From a virus, in the IMG/VR virus record IMGVR_UViG_3300049791_000040, positions 1 to 43,940 of that record: 43,940 nt of DNA; one strand, given 5' to 3'. A program made the translations under genes and the position numbers. Positions 22,680 to 29,933 of this stretch are shown piece after piece; position 1 is the first letter of the stretch, and the number at the start of each line of letters is the position of its first letter. The notes beneath the pieces are model-generated. The model ran no database searches and had not been told where the DNA came from. It was given only the letters and a program-made list of their open reading frames with translations.

Positions 22680-23801
22680 ATGACCCAGCAACTCCCCGCC
22701 TACCTGCTCAAGCGCCAGAGCCGCGCCTCCGCGGAGGACATGGTCGCCGGCATCGGTTCCGGCATTCCGGCGCACCTGTCGATCACTGACAACCGCTTCA
22801 CCTTGGTGGACGCGTCGGGCAACGAGAAGCCCGTGCAGACCTTCCATCTCGATGTCTGCGTGATCGGGTCGAACAACAACGTTTCAAGGGTGTTCTACGA
22901 TCCCGCGAAGAAGTACACAAAGGGCGATAACGCGCCGCCGCTGTGCTTCTCGGACAACGGTGCCGGCCCCTCTCGGCAGTCGTCCTCACCGCAGGCGCCG
23001 ACCTGCGCCGTGTGTCCGCATGCGGAGTGGGGGTCGGCGGTCTCGGCGATGACCGGCCGTGGCGTTCCTGCCTGCCAGTCCGGCAAGAAAGTGGCGTTCA
23101 TCGTGCCTGGGGACGCCGACGAGATCGTTTACATGCTCAAGGTTCCGCCGGCGTCGCTGAAGAACCTCCAGAAGTTCGTCAAGACACTGGCCGCCAACGC
23201 CGTTGGCGGACGCCCGGCCGAACCGCCTGATGTCATCACGCGCCTGGAGTTCGAGAGCCAGGGCGTATTGAAGTTCTCGCCCGTAAGTCTGGTGGACGAA
23301 GATACCTTCAACCGCTCGGAGCAGGTCTATGCCACCGACACGATCAGGCAGGTCACTGGGCGCGACGACGTTGCGATCGACCCGAACCGGCAGCTGGCCG
23401 CGCCTGTGCAGACCGACGGGGCTCTGGCGGGTCCGCAGCCGACGCGCATGGCGCCGCCAAGGGCTGGGCAGATCGACCACACGGATGGAAGCGGCGCGGT
23501 GCTTATTCAGCCACAGCTGGGTCAGGCGGGTAGTCTGCAGATGGGCGTAGGTCAGCCGTTGCAGGTCGCACAGCAGGTCCTGCAGGAGCCCTCCAAGCCG
23601 CCGGCCAAGCCACGTGGCAAGGCCAAGGTGGACGCACCAGCGCCCACCGCTGAGGACGGGCTGGCCATCCCTGGGTTCCTGCGTCGTACGCAAGAGCCTG
23701 ACAAGCCGGCGGCCAATTTCGGGATGGTGTCGAACGCGCCGGCTCCGAGTAACGATGTAAACGAAGCGCTTCAGAAGGCCTTCGCCCTTCCAGGGATCTG
23801 A
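22680..23801 (+). CDS. conserved phage replication protein, possible ssDNA-binding
   Basis: 373 residues from ATG 22680. The N-terminal 200 residues contain VQTFHLDVCVIG, PLCFSDNGAGPSRQSSSPQA, then CAVCPHAEWGS and VPACQSGKK (a likely three- to four-Cys zinc site), and DEIVYMLKVPPASLKNLQKF. The rest is a long Pro/Ala/Gln-rich linker ending in a short conserved-looking tail (VNEALQKAFALPGI). Position between helicase and primase and a linker with C-terminal tip resemble single-stranded DNA-binding proteins, but this is inference. Confidence 0.7.
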   Translation: MTQQLPAYLLKRQSRASAEDMVAGIGSGIPAHLSITDNRFTLVDASGNEKPVQTFHLDVCVIGSNNNVSRVFYDPAKKYTKGDNAPPLCFSDNGAGPSRQSSSPQAPTCAVCPHAEWGSAVSAMTGRGVPACQSGKKVAFIVPGDADEIVYMLKVPPASLKNLQKFVKTLAANAVGGRPAEPPDVITRLEFESQGVLKFSPVSLVDEDTFNRSEQVYATDTIRQVTGRDDVAIDPNRQLAAPVQTDGALAGPQPTRMAPPRAGQIDHTDGSGAVLIQPQLGQAGSLQMGVGQPLQVAQQVLQEPSKPPAKPRGKAKVDAPAPTAEDGLAIPGFLRRTQEPDKPAANFGMVSNAPAPSNDVNEALQKAFALPGI

Positions 23802-23802
23802 C

Positions 23803-24108
23803 ATGACCTTCGTGAAGCGACTACTCGCACTGCAGCGACAGGGAAACCTGTCGACTGCGGACCTCCAGCACTGGTTTGACCGTCCGTACTCGACTGTCCG
23901 CTCATGGGTTGTGGACAAGAGGGACCCCCGCTACGCTGGCCGGGAGGGTACTGAGTACTCGCTTCGCCTGCTGCAGCACTGCATCTCACAATTTGAAGGC
24001 CTTCGGGGGGTCTCGTCTCATGAACGGCCAGCACGAATCCGCGCACTCCGAGAGACTGCAGCGGGCGGTCGACTTCCTAAAGCGAGTCCTGCCGCAAGAA
24101 GGGTTTAA
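23803..24108 (+). CDS. HTH DNA-binding protein upstream of primase
   Basis: 101 residues. The N-terminal part contains STADLQHWFDRPYSTVRSWV, a helix-turn-helix often encoded just before phage primases, with a following PRYAGREGTEYSL. The C-terminal 30 residues overlap the primase start region. Possible role: origin recognition or regulation of the replication block. Confidence 0.7.
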   Translation: MTFVKRLLALQRQGNLSTADLQHWFDRPYSTVRSWVVDKRDPRYAGREGTEYSLRLLQHCISQFEGLRGVSSHERPARIRALRETAAGGRLPKASPAARRV

Positions 24109-27067
24109 GTGCGCCTATGTCGTCGACGGGAAAAAGAAGTTCAACCAGTTCTTCGCCACCCACGAAGACCTTGCGCGATTTGTTCTCTGGCAAGATAGCC
24201 TCGATCGAACAGTCTATCACGCCTGCTCCACCTTCACCGCCGGAGTCAGTGATCCCCGAGGTACCCCAGCTGGGCAACGGCGACTCGGTCGAACCCAACA
24301 CAACGTGCTGTCCGTTCAAGCCCTTTGGGCAGATGTCGACTGTGGCGACTCCAAGCACTATTCGGACCAGCAGGACGGGGCCGAGCATGTTGCAGGTTTC
24401 TGCAGAAGAGCTGGTCTTCCATCGCCCTTATATGTTGGCTCGGGTAACGGTCTGCATCTGTATTGGCCGCTGGACGCGCCGCTGGGTCCTGAAGTCTGGC
24501 GACGATATGCGACCGGGCTCGCTAAACTTTTTGCTCACCACGGGCTTCACGTCGACACTGTTCGCACTGCGGATCTATCGTCGGTACTCCGAACTCCCGG
24601 CACCCACCACCGCAAGAACGAAAGCAAGCCTGGCGGCTCAATAAAGGAAGTCGTCGCCGGACCACTCGTCGGTCCCTACCCACTGCAACTTTTCGAGAGG
24701 CTTTTAGATGTCGATCTACATGGGACCAGAGGCCCGCTGCTACCACTGCGGAGCACTGTCGAGCACGCCCCACGACCAGGGATGCGCGGTCAACAAGGGC
24801 ATTCAGCCGCTGCGGACCTCCTCGGAGGACTCTACGACGACCGACCCGCAAGCGCAGAAGCAGTTGCACGAAGTTGCCGACAGATTTATCGCTTACGAGA
24901 AGAACCAGCTGGAGTTAGCGAACCTCTGTGGCATGCAGCTCTCGGCGTTCTGGCCCATTGCACAGACGGCGCTGCTACAGCTCATTCATGGTCTGCTCCA
25001 GAGTGGCATGCAGCCATCGACGACAAGCTCGAACGACTCGCTGGCTTCGGGCCCACCACCTGCGCCAAGTTCGCAAGCCTCAACCCAGCCGGTTGCGTCG
25101 GATGTCCGCACTCAGGACGAATCACATCTCCAATCCAGCTTGGAAGAAACGGACGCGGAGAAAGCGTTCAACCTCTTGCTGACACGAATACAGGAGCTGC
25201 AGGATCAGATCAACATCGTGCAGGAGCAGTTTTATCTCTTGGAGACTTCAACGGATCGAAGACTGACGATGTTGGAGATCGGCTACCAGCGCCTCCAGCA
25301 GACTTCCGCTACGACGCGCAAGGCCAGCTCCACCACATCACCGAAGGCAAAAACGGCGCGGAGTCCTACGACCCCGTCTGCAAGTACCCGATCTACCTCA
25401 AAGCGATCCAGGCGGCCGAAACGGACGACGGCCGGTTCGGTCTCCTCTTCCGCGAAAAGAAACCGCGTCAAGACTGGCGCGATATCGTCGTTACCGCGCG
25501 CCAAGCGGTTGGTCGCGACGCGACTACGGAACTCGCTGAAAGGGGCGTGACCATCCACGACGGCGAGCTCTGGCGCAAGTACGTGCGGAACGCCGTCGAC
25601 CTTTGGCATGAGGAAAATGACGTGGAGAAGCGCTATGACCAGTTCGGATGGAAAGACGGGGAGACCGCATTCCTCGTCGGCAAACGCCTCTACACAGCCA
25701 CAGCGGTTACGCACGCTACGGGATCTCCAACGCTTGAACAGCGTGCGCAGTACCTCTCTGTCCAAAGCAAAAAAGGCGCCTCTCTCGAACGCTGGCAGAA
25801 AGCAGCTAACAAGCTGTTTGCATCGGGCCTTGAGCACCAATCACTCGCTGTGCTTTGCGGTTTCGCTGCTCCTCTCATGCGATTTCACGCGGAAGGAGAG
25901 GGCGGTGCTATCGTCTCTTTTGTCTCAGATCGAACGGCATCAGGAAAGACTACGGCGCTTGAGGCTGCGGCTTCCATCTGGGGGCAGCACAAAGGATTGA
26001 AGCTCGATGAGACTGACACTCGTGTGGCCAAGGGTCTTAAACTTGGTGTTCTCGGAAACCTTCCTTGCACATTTGACGAGCTCCACCAGAGGGACCCGGA
26101 ACTTGTTCGGGAGTTCGTCCTCGTCTTCACCAACGGCACCGACAAGGACCGAGGCACCGCCGAAGGCGGCCTCAAGACCAACAAATCGGAGTGGCAAACG
26201 ATCCTCCTCACCGCGTCGAACACGTCGCTCGTCGACATCCTCTCCAACATGAACGCCTCCGATGCGCCCGCCGCGCGCATCATGGAGTTCACCACAGAGC
26301 TGCCGCCGCACGTCGTCAAGGAAGACTTTGAGGAGATCCGCCGCGAGCTCAACTTCAATCATGGCTTTGCAGGTGACGCGTACCTCAAAAAATTAGTCCA
26401 GCCCGAGATCGTAGAGTGGATACGCTCGAACATTCCGATGTGGTCGGCTATGGTCCGCAAGGCCGCGGGGCTGGAGGAGAAGCACCGGTTCTGGGTGCGC
26501 CTCTTGGTGTCGATCATCGCCGCCGGCAAGATCGTGGAGGGGATGGGCCTCCTGGAGTTCTCGATGGAGCGGCTGACCGCATGGCTGATCGACTATGCCG
26601 CCGAAGGCGCCAGCTCGATCCGCGGCACCGCGCCCAGCGACGCATCTTCGGCGCTGTCGCACGCGCTCTCCGAATTCTACCTGGACACGCTGATCGTGCC
26701 CAACGAGTACAAGCATGGCCAGCGCTCGGCCATCCTGCGCGCGCCATCACGCCAGCTGCTGGTGCGCTACGAGGTGGAGAACAAGCGCCTGTTCCTGTCC
26801 GAGGTCGCGCTGAAGCGCTGGCTGGTGAAGTCGGGCGTCAACACCCGCAATTTCTTCGACACGCTGAAGAAGCAAGGCGTGCTGCTCGGCGAGGTGCGCA
26901 AGGTGACGCTCGGCGCCGGCACGGATCTGGCCTCGGGGCAGACACCGGTCCTCACGGTCAACATGGCCAACCCGCTGGTGTCGGGTGTTGTCGCTTCGCT
27001 CGAGGAGGCGCTGCCCACGCCAGTGGCCAAGACACGCGCTGAACGGATCAAGGAGATGCAGAGATGA
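24020..27067 (+). CDS. primase-helicase fusion (AEP-type primase + DUF927)
   Basis: 1015 residues from ATG 24020. The primase part has ALWADVDCGD (Asp105, Asp107), SGNGLHLYWPLD (His about 147) and ADLSSVLRTPGT, the three archaeo-eukaryotic-primase motifs. Next is a helical Cys-containing module with GPTTCAKFASLNPAGCVGC. The C-terminal half is DUF927-like, with Walker A SDRTASGKTT (about 636-645), CTFDELHQ (about 684) and LLTASNTSLVDI. One protein therefore primes and unwinds. Third-position GC falls sharply between 24.7 and 25.1 kb, where a second reading frame may also be coding. Confidence 0.92.
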   Translation: MNGQHESAHSERLQRAVDFLKRVLPQEGFKCAYVVDGKKKFNQFFATHEDLARFVLWQDSLDRTVYHACSTFTAGVSDPRGTPAGQRRLGRTQHNVLSVQALWADVDCGDSKHYSDQQDGAEHVAGFCRRAGLPSPLYVGSGNGLHLYWPLDAPLGPEVWRRYATGLAKLFAHHGLHVDTVRTADLSSVLRTPGTHHRKNESKPGGSIKEVVAGPLVGPYPLQLFERLLDVDLHGTRGPLLPLRSTVEHAPRPGMRGQQGHSAAADLLGGLYDDRPASAEAVARSCRQIYRLREEPAGVSEPLWHAALGVLAHCTDGAATAHSWSAPEWHAAIDDKLERLAGFGPTTCAKFASLNPAGCVGCPHSGRITSPIQLGRNGRGESVQPLADTNTGAAGSDQHRAGAVLSLGDFNGSKTDDVGDRLPAPPADFRYDAQGQLHHITEGKNGAESYDPVCKYPIYLKAIQAAETDDGRFGLLFREKKPRQDWRDIVVTARQAVGRDATTELAERGVTIHDGELWRKYVRNAVDLWHEENDVEKRYDQFGWKDGETAFLVGKRLYTATAVTHATGSPTLEQRAQYLSVQSKKGASLERWQKAANKLFASGLEHQSLAVLCGFAAPLMRFHAEGEGGAIVSFVSDRTASGKTTALEAAASIWGQHKGLKLDETDTRVAKGLKLGVLGNLPCTFDELHQRDPELVREFVLVFTNGTDKDRGTAEGGLKTNKSEWQTILLTASNTSLVDILSNMNASDAPAARIMEFTTELPPHVVKEDFEEIRRELNFNHGFAGDAYLKKLVQPEIVEWIRSNIPMWSAMVRKAAGLEEKHRFWVRLLVSIIAAGKIVEGMGLLEFSMERLTAWLIDYAAEGASSIRGTAPSDASSALSHALSEFYLDTLIVPNEYKHGQRSAILRAPSRQLLVRYEVENKRLFLSEVALKRWLVKSGVNTRNFFDTLKKQGVLLGEVRKVTLGAGTDLASGQTPVLTVNMANPLVSGVVASLEEALPTPVAKTRAERIKEMQR
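24708..25550 (+). CDS. candidate overprinted gene nested in primase (+1 frame)
   Basis: 280-residue ORF wholly inside the primase gene. ATG 24708 has GAGAGG at 7-base spacing. It begins with a zinc-finger-like ARCYHCGALSSTPHDQGC, then helices (LHEVADRFIAYEKNQLELAN), a Pro/Ser linker and a strong coiled coil (FNLLLTRIQELQDQINIVQE). By hand count, about 78% of third positions are G/C in its first 100 codons, versus about 44% for primase over the same stretch. Other same-strand shadow frames here are Ser/Arg-rich and lack this profile. The last 90 residues are Ser/Thr/Lys/Arg-rich and may be weakly constrained. Expression is not shown. Confidence 0.4.
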   Translation: MSIYMGPEARCYHCGALSSTPHDQGCAVNKGIQPLRTSSEDSTTTDPQAQKQLHEVADRFIAYEKNQLELANLCGMQLSAFWPIAQTALLQLIHGLLQSGMQPSTTSSNDSLASGPPPAPSSQASTQPVASDVRTQDESHLQSSLEETDAEKAFNLLLTRIQELQDQINIVQEQFYLLETSTDRRLTMLEIGYQRLQQTSATTRKASSTTSPKAKTARSPTTPSASTRSTSKRSRRPKRTTAGSVSSSAKRNRVKTGAISSLPRAKRLVATRLRNSLKGA

Positions 27068-27246
27068 CTTGGGTTCTCGTTATCATAGCGCTTTCGGGAG
27101 GTACCAGCGCCTCCACGCAATCAAGCCTCGCAAACTGCGAGCAGATGTTCCGAGCGGCCAATCTCGCCGACGTCAAGGATGCTTATTGCCAGAGCGTGAC
27201 GGGAGATCGCGTGTGGATAATCAAGGACGGGAGCTATCTGCGATGA
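27064..27246 (+). CDS. small secreted-like protein, tandem copy 1
   Basis: 60 residues, overlapping the primase stop (ATGA) with AAGGAG upstream. N-terminus MTWVLVIIALSGGTSAS looks like a short signal or membrane segment. The rest has paired cysteines (SLANCEQMF, DAYCQSV). The next gene begins with nearly the same sequence, indicating duplication. Function unknown. Confidence 0.7.
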   Translation: MTWVLVIIALSGGTSASTQSSLANCEQMFRAANLADVKDAYCQSVTGDRVWIIKDGSYLR

Positions 27247-27407
27247 CTTGGGTTCTCGTCATAACCGCGCTGGTCAACGGGCAGGTGATTCACGCGGACA
27301 AGGTGCGATACCCGACGAAGGAAGCGTGCATGGAGGTGCTCAAGCAGGCCGAGCAGCATCCGATGTTCAAAGCCTACAACGCCAAGGGCGCTTGTGAAAA
27401 GCAGTGA
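27243..27407 (+). CDS. small secreted-like protein, tandem copy 2
   Basis: 54 residues from ATG 27243, overlapping copy 1 by ATGA. MTWVLVITALVNGQVIHADK, then PTKEACMEVLKQAEQHPMFK and a final ACEKQ. The first 19 coding bases are identical to copy 1. It resembles small phage proteins with two cysteines; it overlaps the next gene by 14 bases. Confidence 0.7.
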   Translation: MTWVLVITALVNGQVIHADKVRYPTKEACMEVLKQAEQHPMFKAYNAKGACEKQ

Positions 27408-27633
27408 CACCATAGCCTATCCTCCGCGCGGCATGTCCCGCGACGAGGCCGCGCGCTATGTCGGCGTCGGCGTGACAAAATTCGACGAGATGGTTGCGGA
27501 CGGGCGCATGCCGCGCCCCAAGCGCGTCGACGGCCGGGTGATCTGGGATCGCCTCCGGGTTGAGGCCGCATTCACCGATTTGCCTGATGACAGGCGGATC
27601 AACCCGCTGGACCGCATGCTGGAGGTGGGGTAG
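27394..27633 (+). CDS. excisionase-like HTH protein
   Basis: 79 residues from GTG 27394. A MerR/AlpA-type winged HTH is seen: MSRDEAARYVGVGVTKFDEM, then VADGRMPRPKRVDGRVIWDR. Such proteins act as excisionases (Xis) or small regulators. It is two genes upstream of the integrase, which supports a Xis role (inference). Confidence 0.75.
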   Translation: MKSSDTIAYPPRGMSRDEAARYVGVGVTKFDEMVADGRMPRPKRVDGRVIWDRLRVEAAFTDLPDDRRINPLDRMLEVG

Positions 27634-27661
27634 CGTTTAGCCTTGATGAAGGAATAAACTG

Positions 27662-28012
27662 ATGTCTGAATTACGAAACGGCGAGGCGCAAGTTTATGAT
27701 CTGGCAGATTCAGATCTCAGCAAGTTAGTTACTGATCGCGACCGGATGATTTCTGAGGCTATTTACAAGACCAAACGGCACCTAGGTCCGCGAGGAATGA
27801 TTGAGGACGCATTGGTCATAGCCCGCGAGATCGAAAGTAGACAACCCTTTGACACGATGCAGCCACGGTCTAACGCTGCACACTATCTCAACGCTATTCG
27901 CATTCGATTGGAAACGCTCTACGGCGCTGCGTCTGATAATCCGCGATTGCGCGAGCAGCTTTCGGATGAAGTTGATTGGTTAGATAGCCAGATCAAGGCG
28001 CAGCAGTCGTAG
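27662..28012 (+). CDS. hypothetical protein with AT-richer codons
   Basis: 116 residues, mostly helical (VTDRDRMISEAIYKTKRHLG, then AHYLNAIRIRLETLYGAASD). Codon use is visibly AT-richer than its neighbours (TTA, GAA, GAT, GTT common), suggesting later acquisition. It sits between the Xis-like and integrase genes. No family recognised. Confidence 0.65.
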   Translation: MSELRNGEAQVYDLADSDLSKLVTDRDRMISEAIYKTKRHLGPRGMIEDALVIAREIESRQPFDTMQPRSNAAHYLNAIRIRLETLYGAASDNPRLREQLSDEVDWLDSQIKAQQS

Positions 28013-28024
28013 GCTGACAATGCG

Positions 28025-29098
28025 ATGACAAACCACCCCGGCGCCGGCTCCTACCTCGATCGCCACGGCAAGCGCCGCTGGCGCTTCCGCCGCGGCAAGA
28101 AGACGATTCCGCTCCCGCATGCGCCAGGGCATCCCGAGTTCGAAGCCGCCTACATGGCCGCTGTGGAGGGCAGGGAACACAAATCCGCCACAGTTCATTT
28201 CTTGCCCATTTCTGCTTCACCGCGCTCCCTGAAGGCCTGCTGGGTCCTTTTGAAGACTGAAGATCCGAAATGGCATGAGCTAGGGGCCGCGAGCACGGTC
28301 GTACAGACGCGGAGCATCGAGCGCTTGCTGCTTACGCCCGTGGTCGAGGGCGAAGCGCTCCTGCTCGGGGAGGTCGATATTGTCGACCTCAAGCGTCGGC
28401 ACATAAAAACTTTGATCGCGCGAAAATCCGCCACGCCCCACGCGGCCGCAGACGTCTTGAGAATGCTGCGCAAGCTGATCGGGGTGGCGCTTGATCAGGA
28501 GTGGCTGGAGACCGACCCGACCTATCGTCTCGGCTACCATCCAGAATACAAGGGCTGGAAGGCATGGCCGGATGAGATGCTGGACAAATACGAAGCGCGC
28601 TGGCCGATCGACTCGACGCCACGGCTGGTCTATGCGCTCGCGCTCTATTTCGGCCACCGTCGGGCGGACATCACCAGAGTTCGCCCGACAGACTTCAAGG
28701 CGGATGTTCACAATGTTGTGCAGCATAAGACCCTTAAAGCCCTGGAGCTGCCAATCCACCCGAACCTGCGCGAGGTGCTGGCTGCGGTTCCCGATCTCGA
28801 CAAGCGCAATTTTGTGGTGATGACCAAATGGGGCAAGCAGTTCTCGCCCAAGGCGCTGGGTATGCGGATGCAACGCTGGACTGAAGCTGCGGGTATCCCG
28901 CCTGGGTACACCCTCCATGGGCTGCGCAAGACGCTTGGCAAGCAGCTGGCGCAGCACGGCGCGACCACGCGACAGCTGATGGACGTGCTCGGGCACGACA
29001 ATATACAACACGCTGCGCTCTACTCGAAAGAAGCTGAGCAAAAGCTCATGGCCGTGGCCGCCATGGAGAAGTTGATCAACTGGAGGAGGCCGAAATGA
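28025..29098 (+). CDS. tyrosine recombinase/integrase
   Basis: 357 residues. An N-terminal region (KRRWRFRRGKKTIPLPHAPG) is of arm-binding style, then a core-binding helical part. The catalytic domain has the first Arg in YFGHRRADITRV, Lys in VVQHKTLKALE, HGLRKTLGKQL (His-x-x-Arg), GHDN (second His) and the nucleophile in AALYSKEAEQ (Tyr about 337). It integrates the phage at attP/attB; a candidate attP follows 200 bases downstream. It overlaps the next gene by ATGA. Confidence 0.93.
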   Translation: MTNHPGAGSYLDRHGKRRWRFRRGKKTIPLPHAPGHPEFEAAYMAAVEGREHKSATVHFLPISASPRSLKACWVLLKTEDPKWHELGAASTVVQTRSIERLLLTPVVEGEALLLGEVDIVDLKRRHIKTLIARKSATPHAAADVLRMLRKLIGVALDQEWLETDPTYRLGYHPEYKGWKAWPDEMLDKYEARWPIDSTPRLVYALALYFGHRRADITRVRPTDFKADVHNVVQHKTLKALELPIHPNLREVLAAVPDLDKRNFVVMTKWGKQFSPKALGMRMQRWTEAAGIPPGYTLHGLRKTLGKQLAQHGATTRQLMDVLGHDNIQHAALYSKEAEQKLMAVAAMEKLINWRRPK

Positions 29099-29304
29099 AA
29101 ATGCGCGACCGCAGGCTGAAGCGCCTCGACAAACTCGGAACGCAGATCAACCGCAAGACGTCGTTGACTGGCAGGCCGACCAATCGAGCTGAACGGCGCA
29201 AGTTCGAACACGTTCTCAGACAGACGCAGGTCGATCCTGCCGAGGTAGATCAAGACGCGCTGTTTGAAGCGCTTAAAAAGCACCACGGCGAACCGACTGG
29301 CTAA
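29095..29304 (+). CDS. small basic protein after integrase
   Basis: 69 residues, overlapping the integrase stop. Very basic first half (MKMRDRRLKRLDKLGTQINR), then TNRAERRKFEHVLRQTQVDP. It could bind DNA near the att region. Its stop codon overlaps the first GGCTAACC repeat. Function unknown. Confidence 0.65.
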   Translation: MKMRDRRLKRLDKLGTQINRKTSLTGRPTNRAERRKFEHVLRQTQVDPAEVDQDALFEALKKHHGEPTG

Positions 29305-29471
29305 CCGCGACGGCTAACCAAATACCCGGTAATTGTAAGTAACTGAATACAATAAGGAATTAGCGCCACTGGCTCCCCGGGCTGCGGTGTCTGCGATGAA
29401 CAATATCAACCACTTGCCAAACAGGTTAGCCATGCCTGTTTCCCGTGCGTTCTCGCAGTGTTAGGCTAACC
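29299..29471. other. candidate phage attachment site (attP) region
   Basis: Four copies of GGCTAACC: 29299-29306, 29312-29319, 29424-29431 (inverted) and 29464-29471. Between them an inverted repeat AAACAGG (29419-29425) and CCTGTTT (29435-29441) flanks a 9-base spacer, a layout compatible with a recombinase core. Outer repeats in two orientations fit arm-type integrase sites. The stretch is noncoding and follows the integrase gene. The host-identical core cannot be defined from this sequence alone. Confidence 0.55.
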
Positions 29472-29497
29472 TATTATTCAGCAGCAAGGAAAAAACC

Positions 29498-29671
29498 GTG
29501 ACACCTGCAGAGCTTTTTGCGAACAAGGTCAAAGAAGAGGCGCTTTCACACCGTGACTATGAGTTTAACGCCCTCATTGAGCGAGAGTGGATGGACGCAA
29601 TCAAGAAAGTGTTCGAGGAACAAGAATGCCCGGACTGCAAGTACTCAGTCAAGGCCGGGCATCAAGCGTAG
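29498..29671 (+). CDS. 57-residue zinc-knuckle-like protein, last gene of plus arm
   Basis: GTG 29498, with AAGGA upstream. MTPAELFANKVKEEALSHRD, then WMDAIKKVFEEQECPDCKYS; a single CxxC near the end. It stops 2 bases before the convergent minus-strand stop. Helical; function unknown. Confidence 0.65.
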   Translation: MTPAELFANKVKEEALSHRDYEFNALIEREWMDAIKKVFEEQECPDCKYSVKAGHQA

Positions 29672-29673
29672 CG

Positions 29674-29871
29674 TTATGACGGATTCGCCACGAGGTCGAG
29701 CACCGGGAGCTTCCGCTCCTCCCGCGCCAGAATCTCCAGCAGACGAGGCATCATATCGGTCTGCCGCTTACGCAGCCGAGTATCGTCGACTTTGGTCTGA
29801 GTCGTCAGCACAACGGAAATACCTGACATCTTTGTTGAATTCAGTTTCGGATCGTCTGGGTCCCACGGCAT
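29674..29871 (-). CDS. small hypothetical protein, last gene of late operon
   Basis: 65 residues from ATG 29871 (MPWDPDDPKLNSTKM), then VVLTTQTKVDDTRLRKRQTD and a helical end. The pattern resembles small DNA-packaging or terminase-linked helices seen in podoviruses, but that is weak. Frame and amphipathic residues extend upstream (LDRLVDISLNELEELLE) with no ATG, GTG or TTG, so the true start is uncertain; a CTG or a shift near the ATP-grasp stop is conceivable. Confidence 0.55.
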   Translation of the reverse strand: MPWDPDDPKLNSTKMSGISVVLTTQTKVDDTRLRKRQTDMMPRLLEILAREERKLPVLDLVANPS

Positions 29872-29933
29872 TTCCAGCAGTTCTTCGAGCTCATTCAGAG
29901 ATATGTCGACAAGCCGGTCAAGCTTGCCGTGGT

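Noticed and set aside
22986-23918. 310-residue ORF antisense to the possible ssDNA-binding protein
   Set aside because: Arg/Leu/His-rich shadow; the plus-strand frame fits the operon.
24117-24644. 175-residue +1-frame ORF upstream of the candidate overprinted gene
   Set aside because: Third-position G/C is only about 65% versus about 59% for primase by hand count, so evidence is too weak; mentioned only as context.
26416-27042. 208-residue same-strand ORF inside the primase gene
   Set aside because: Gly/Arg/Pro-rich composition typical of a third-frame shadow; the DUF927 frame has high third-position GC here, unlike the 24,708 case.
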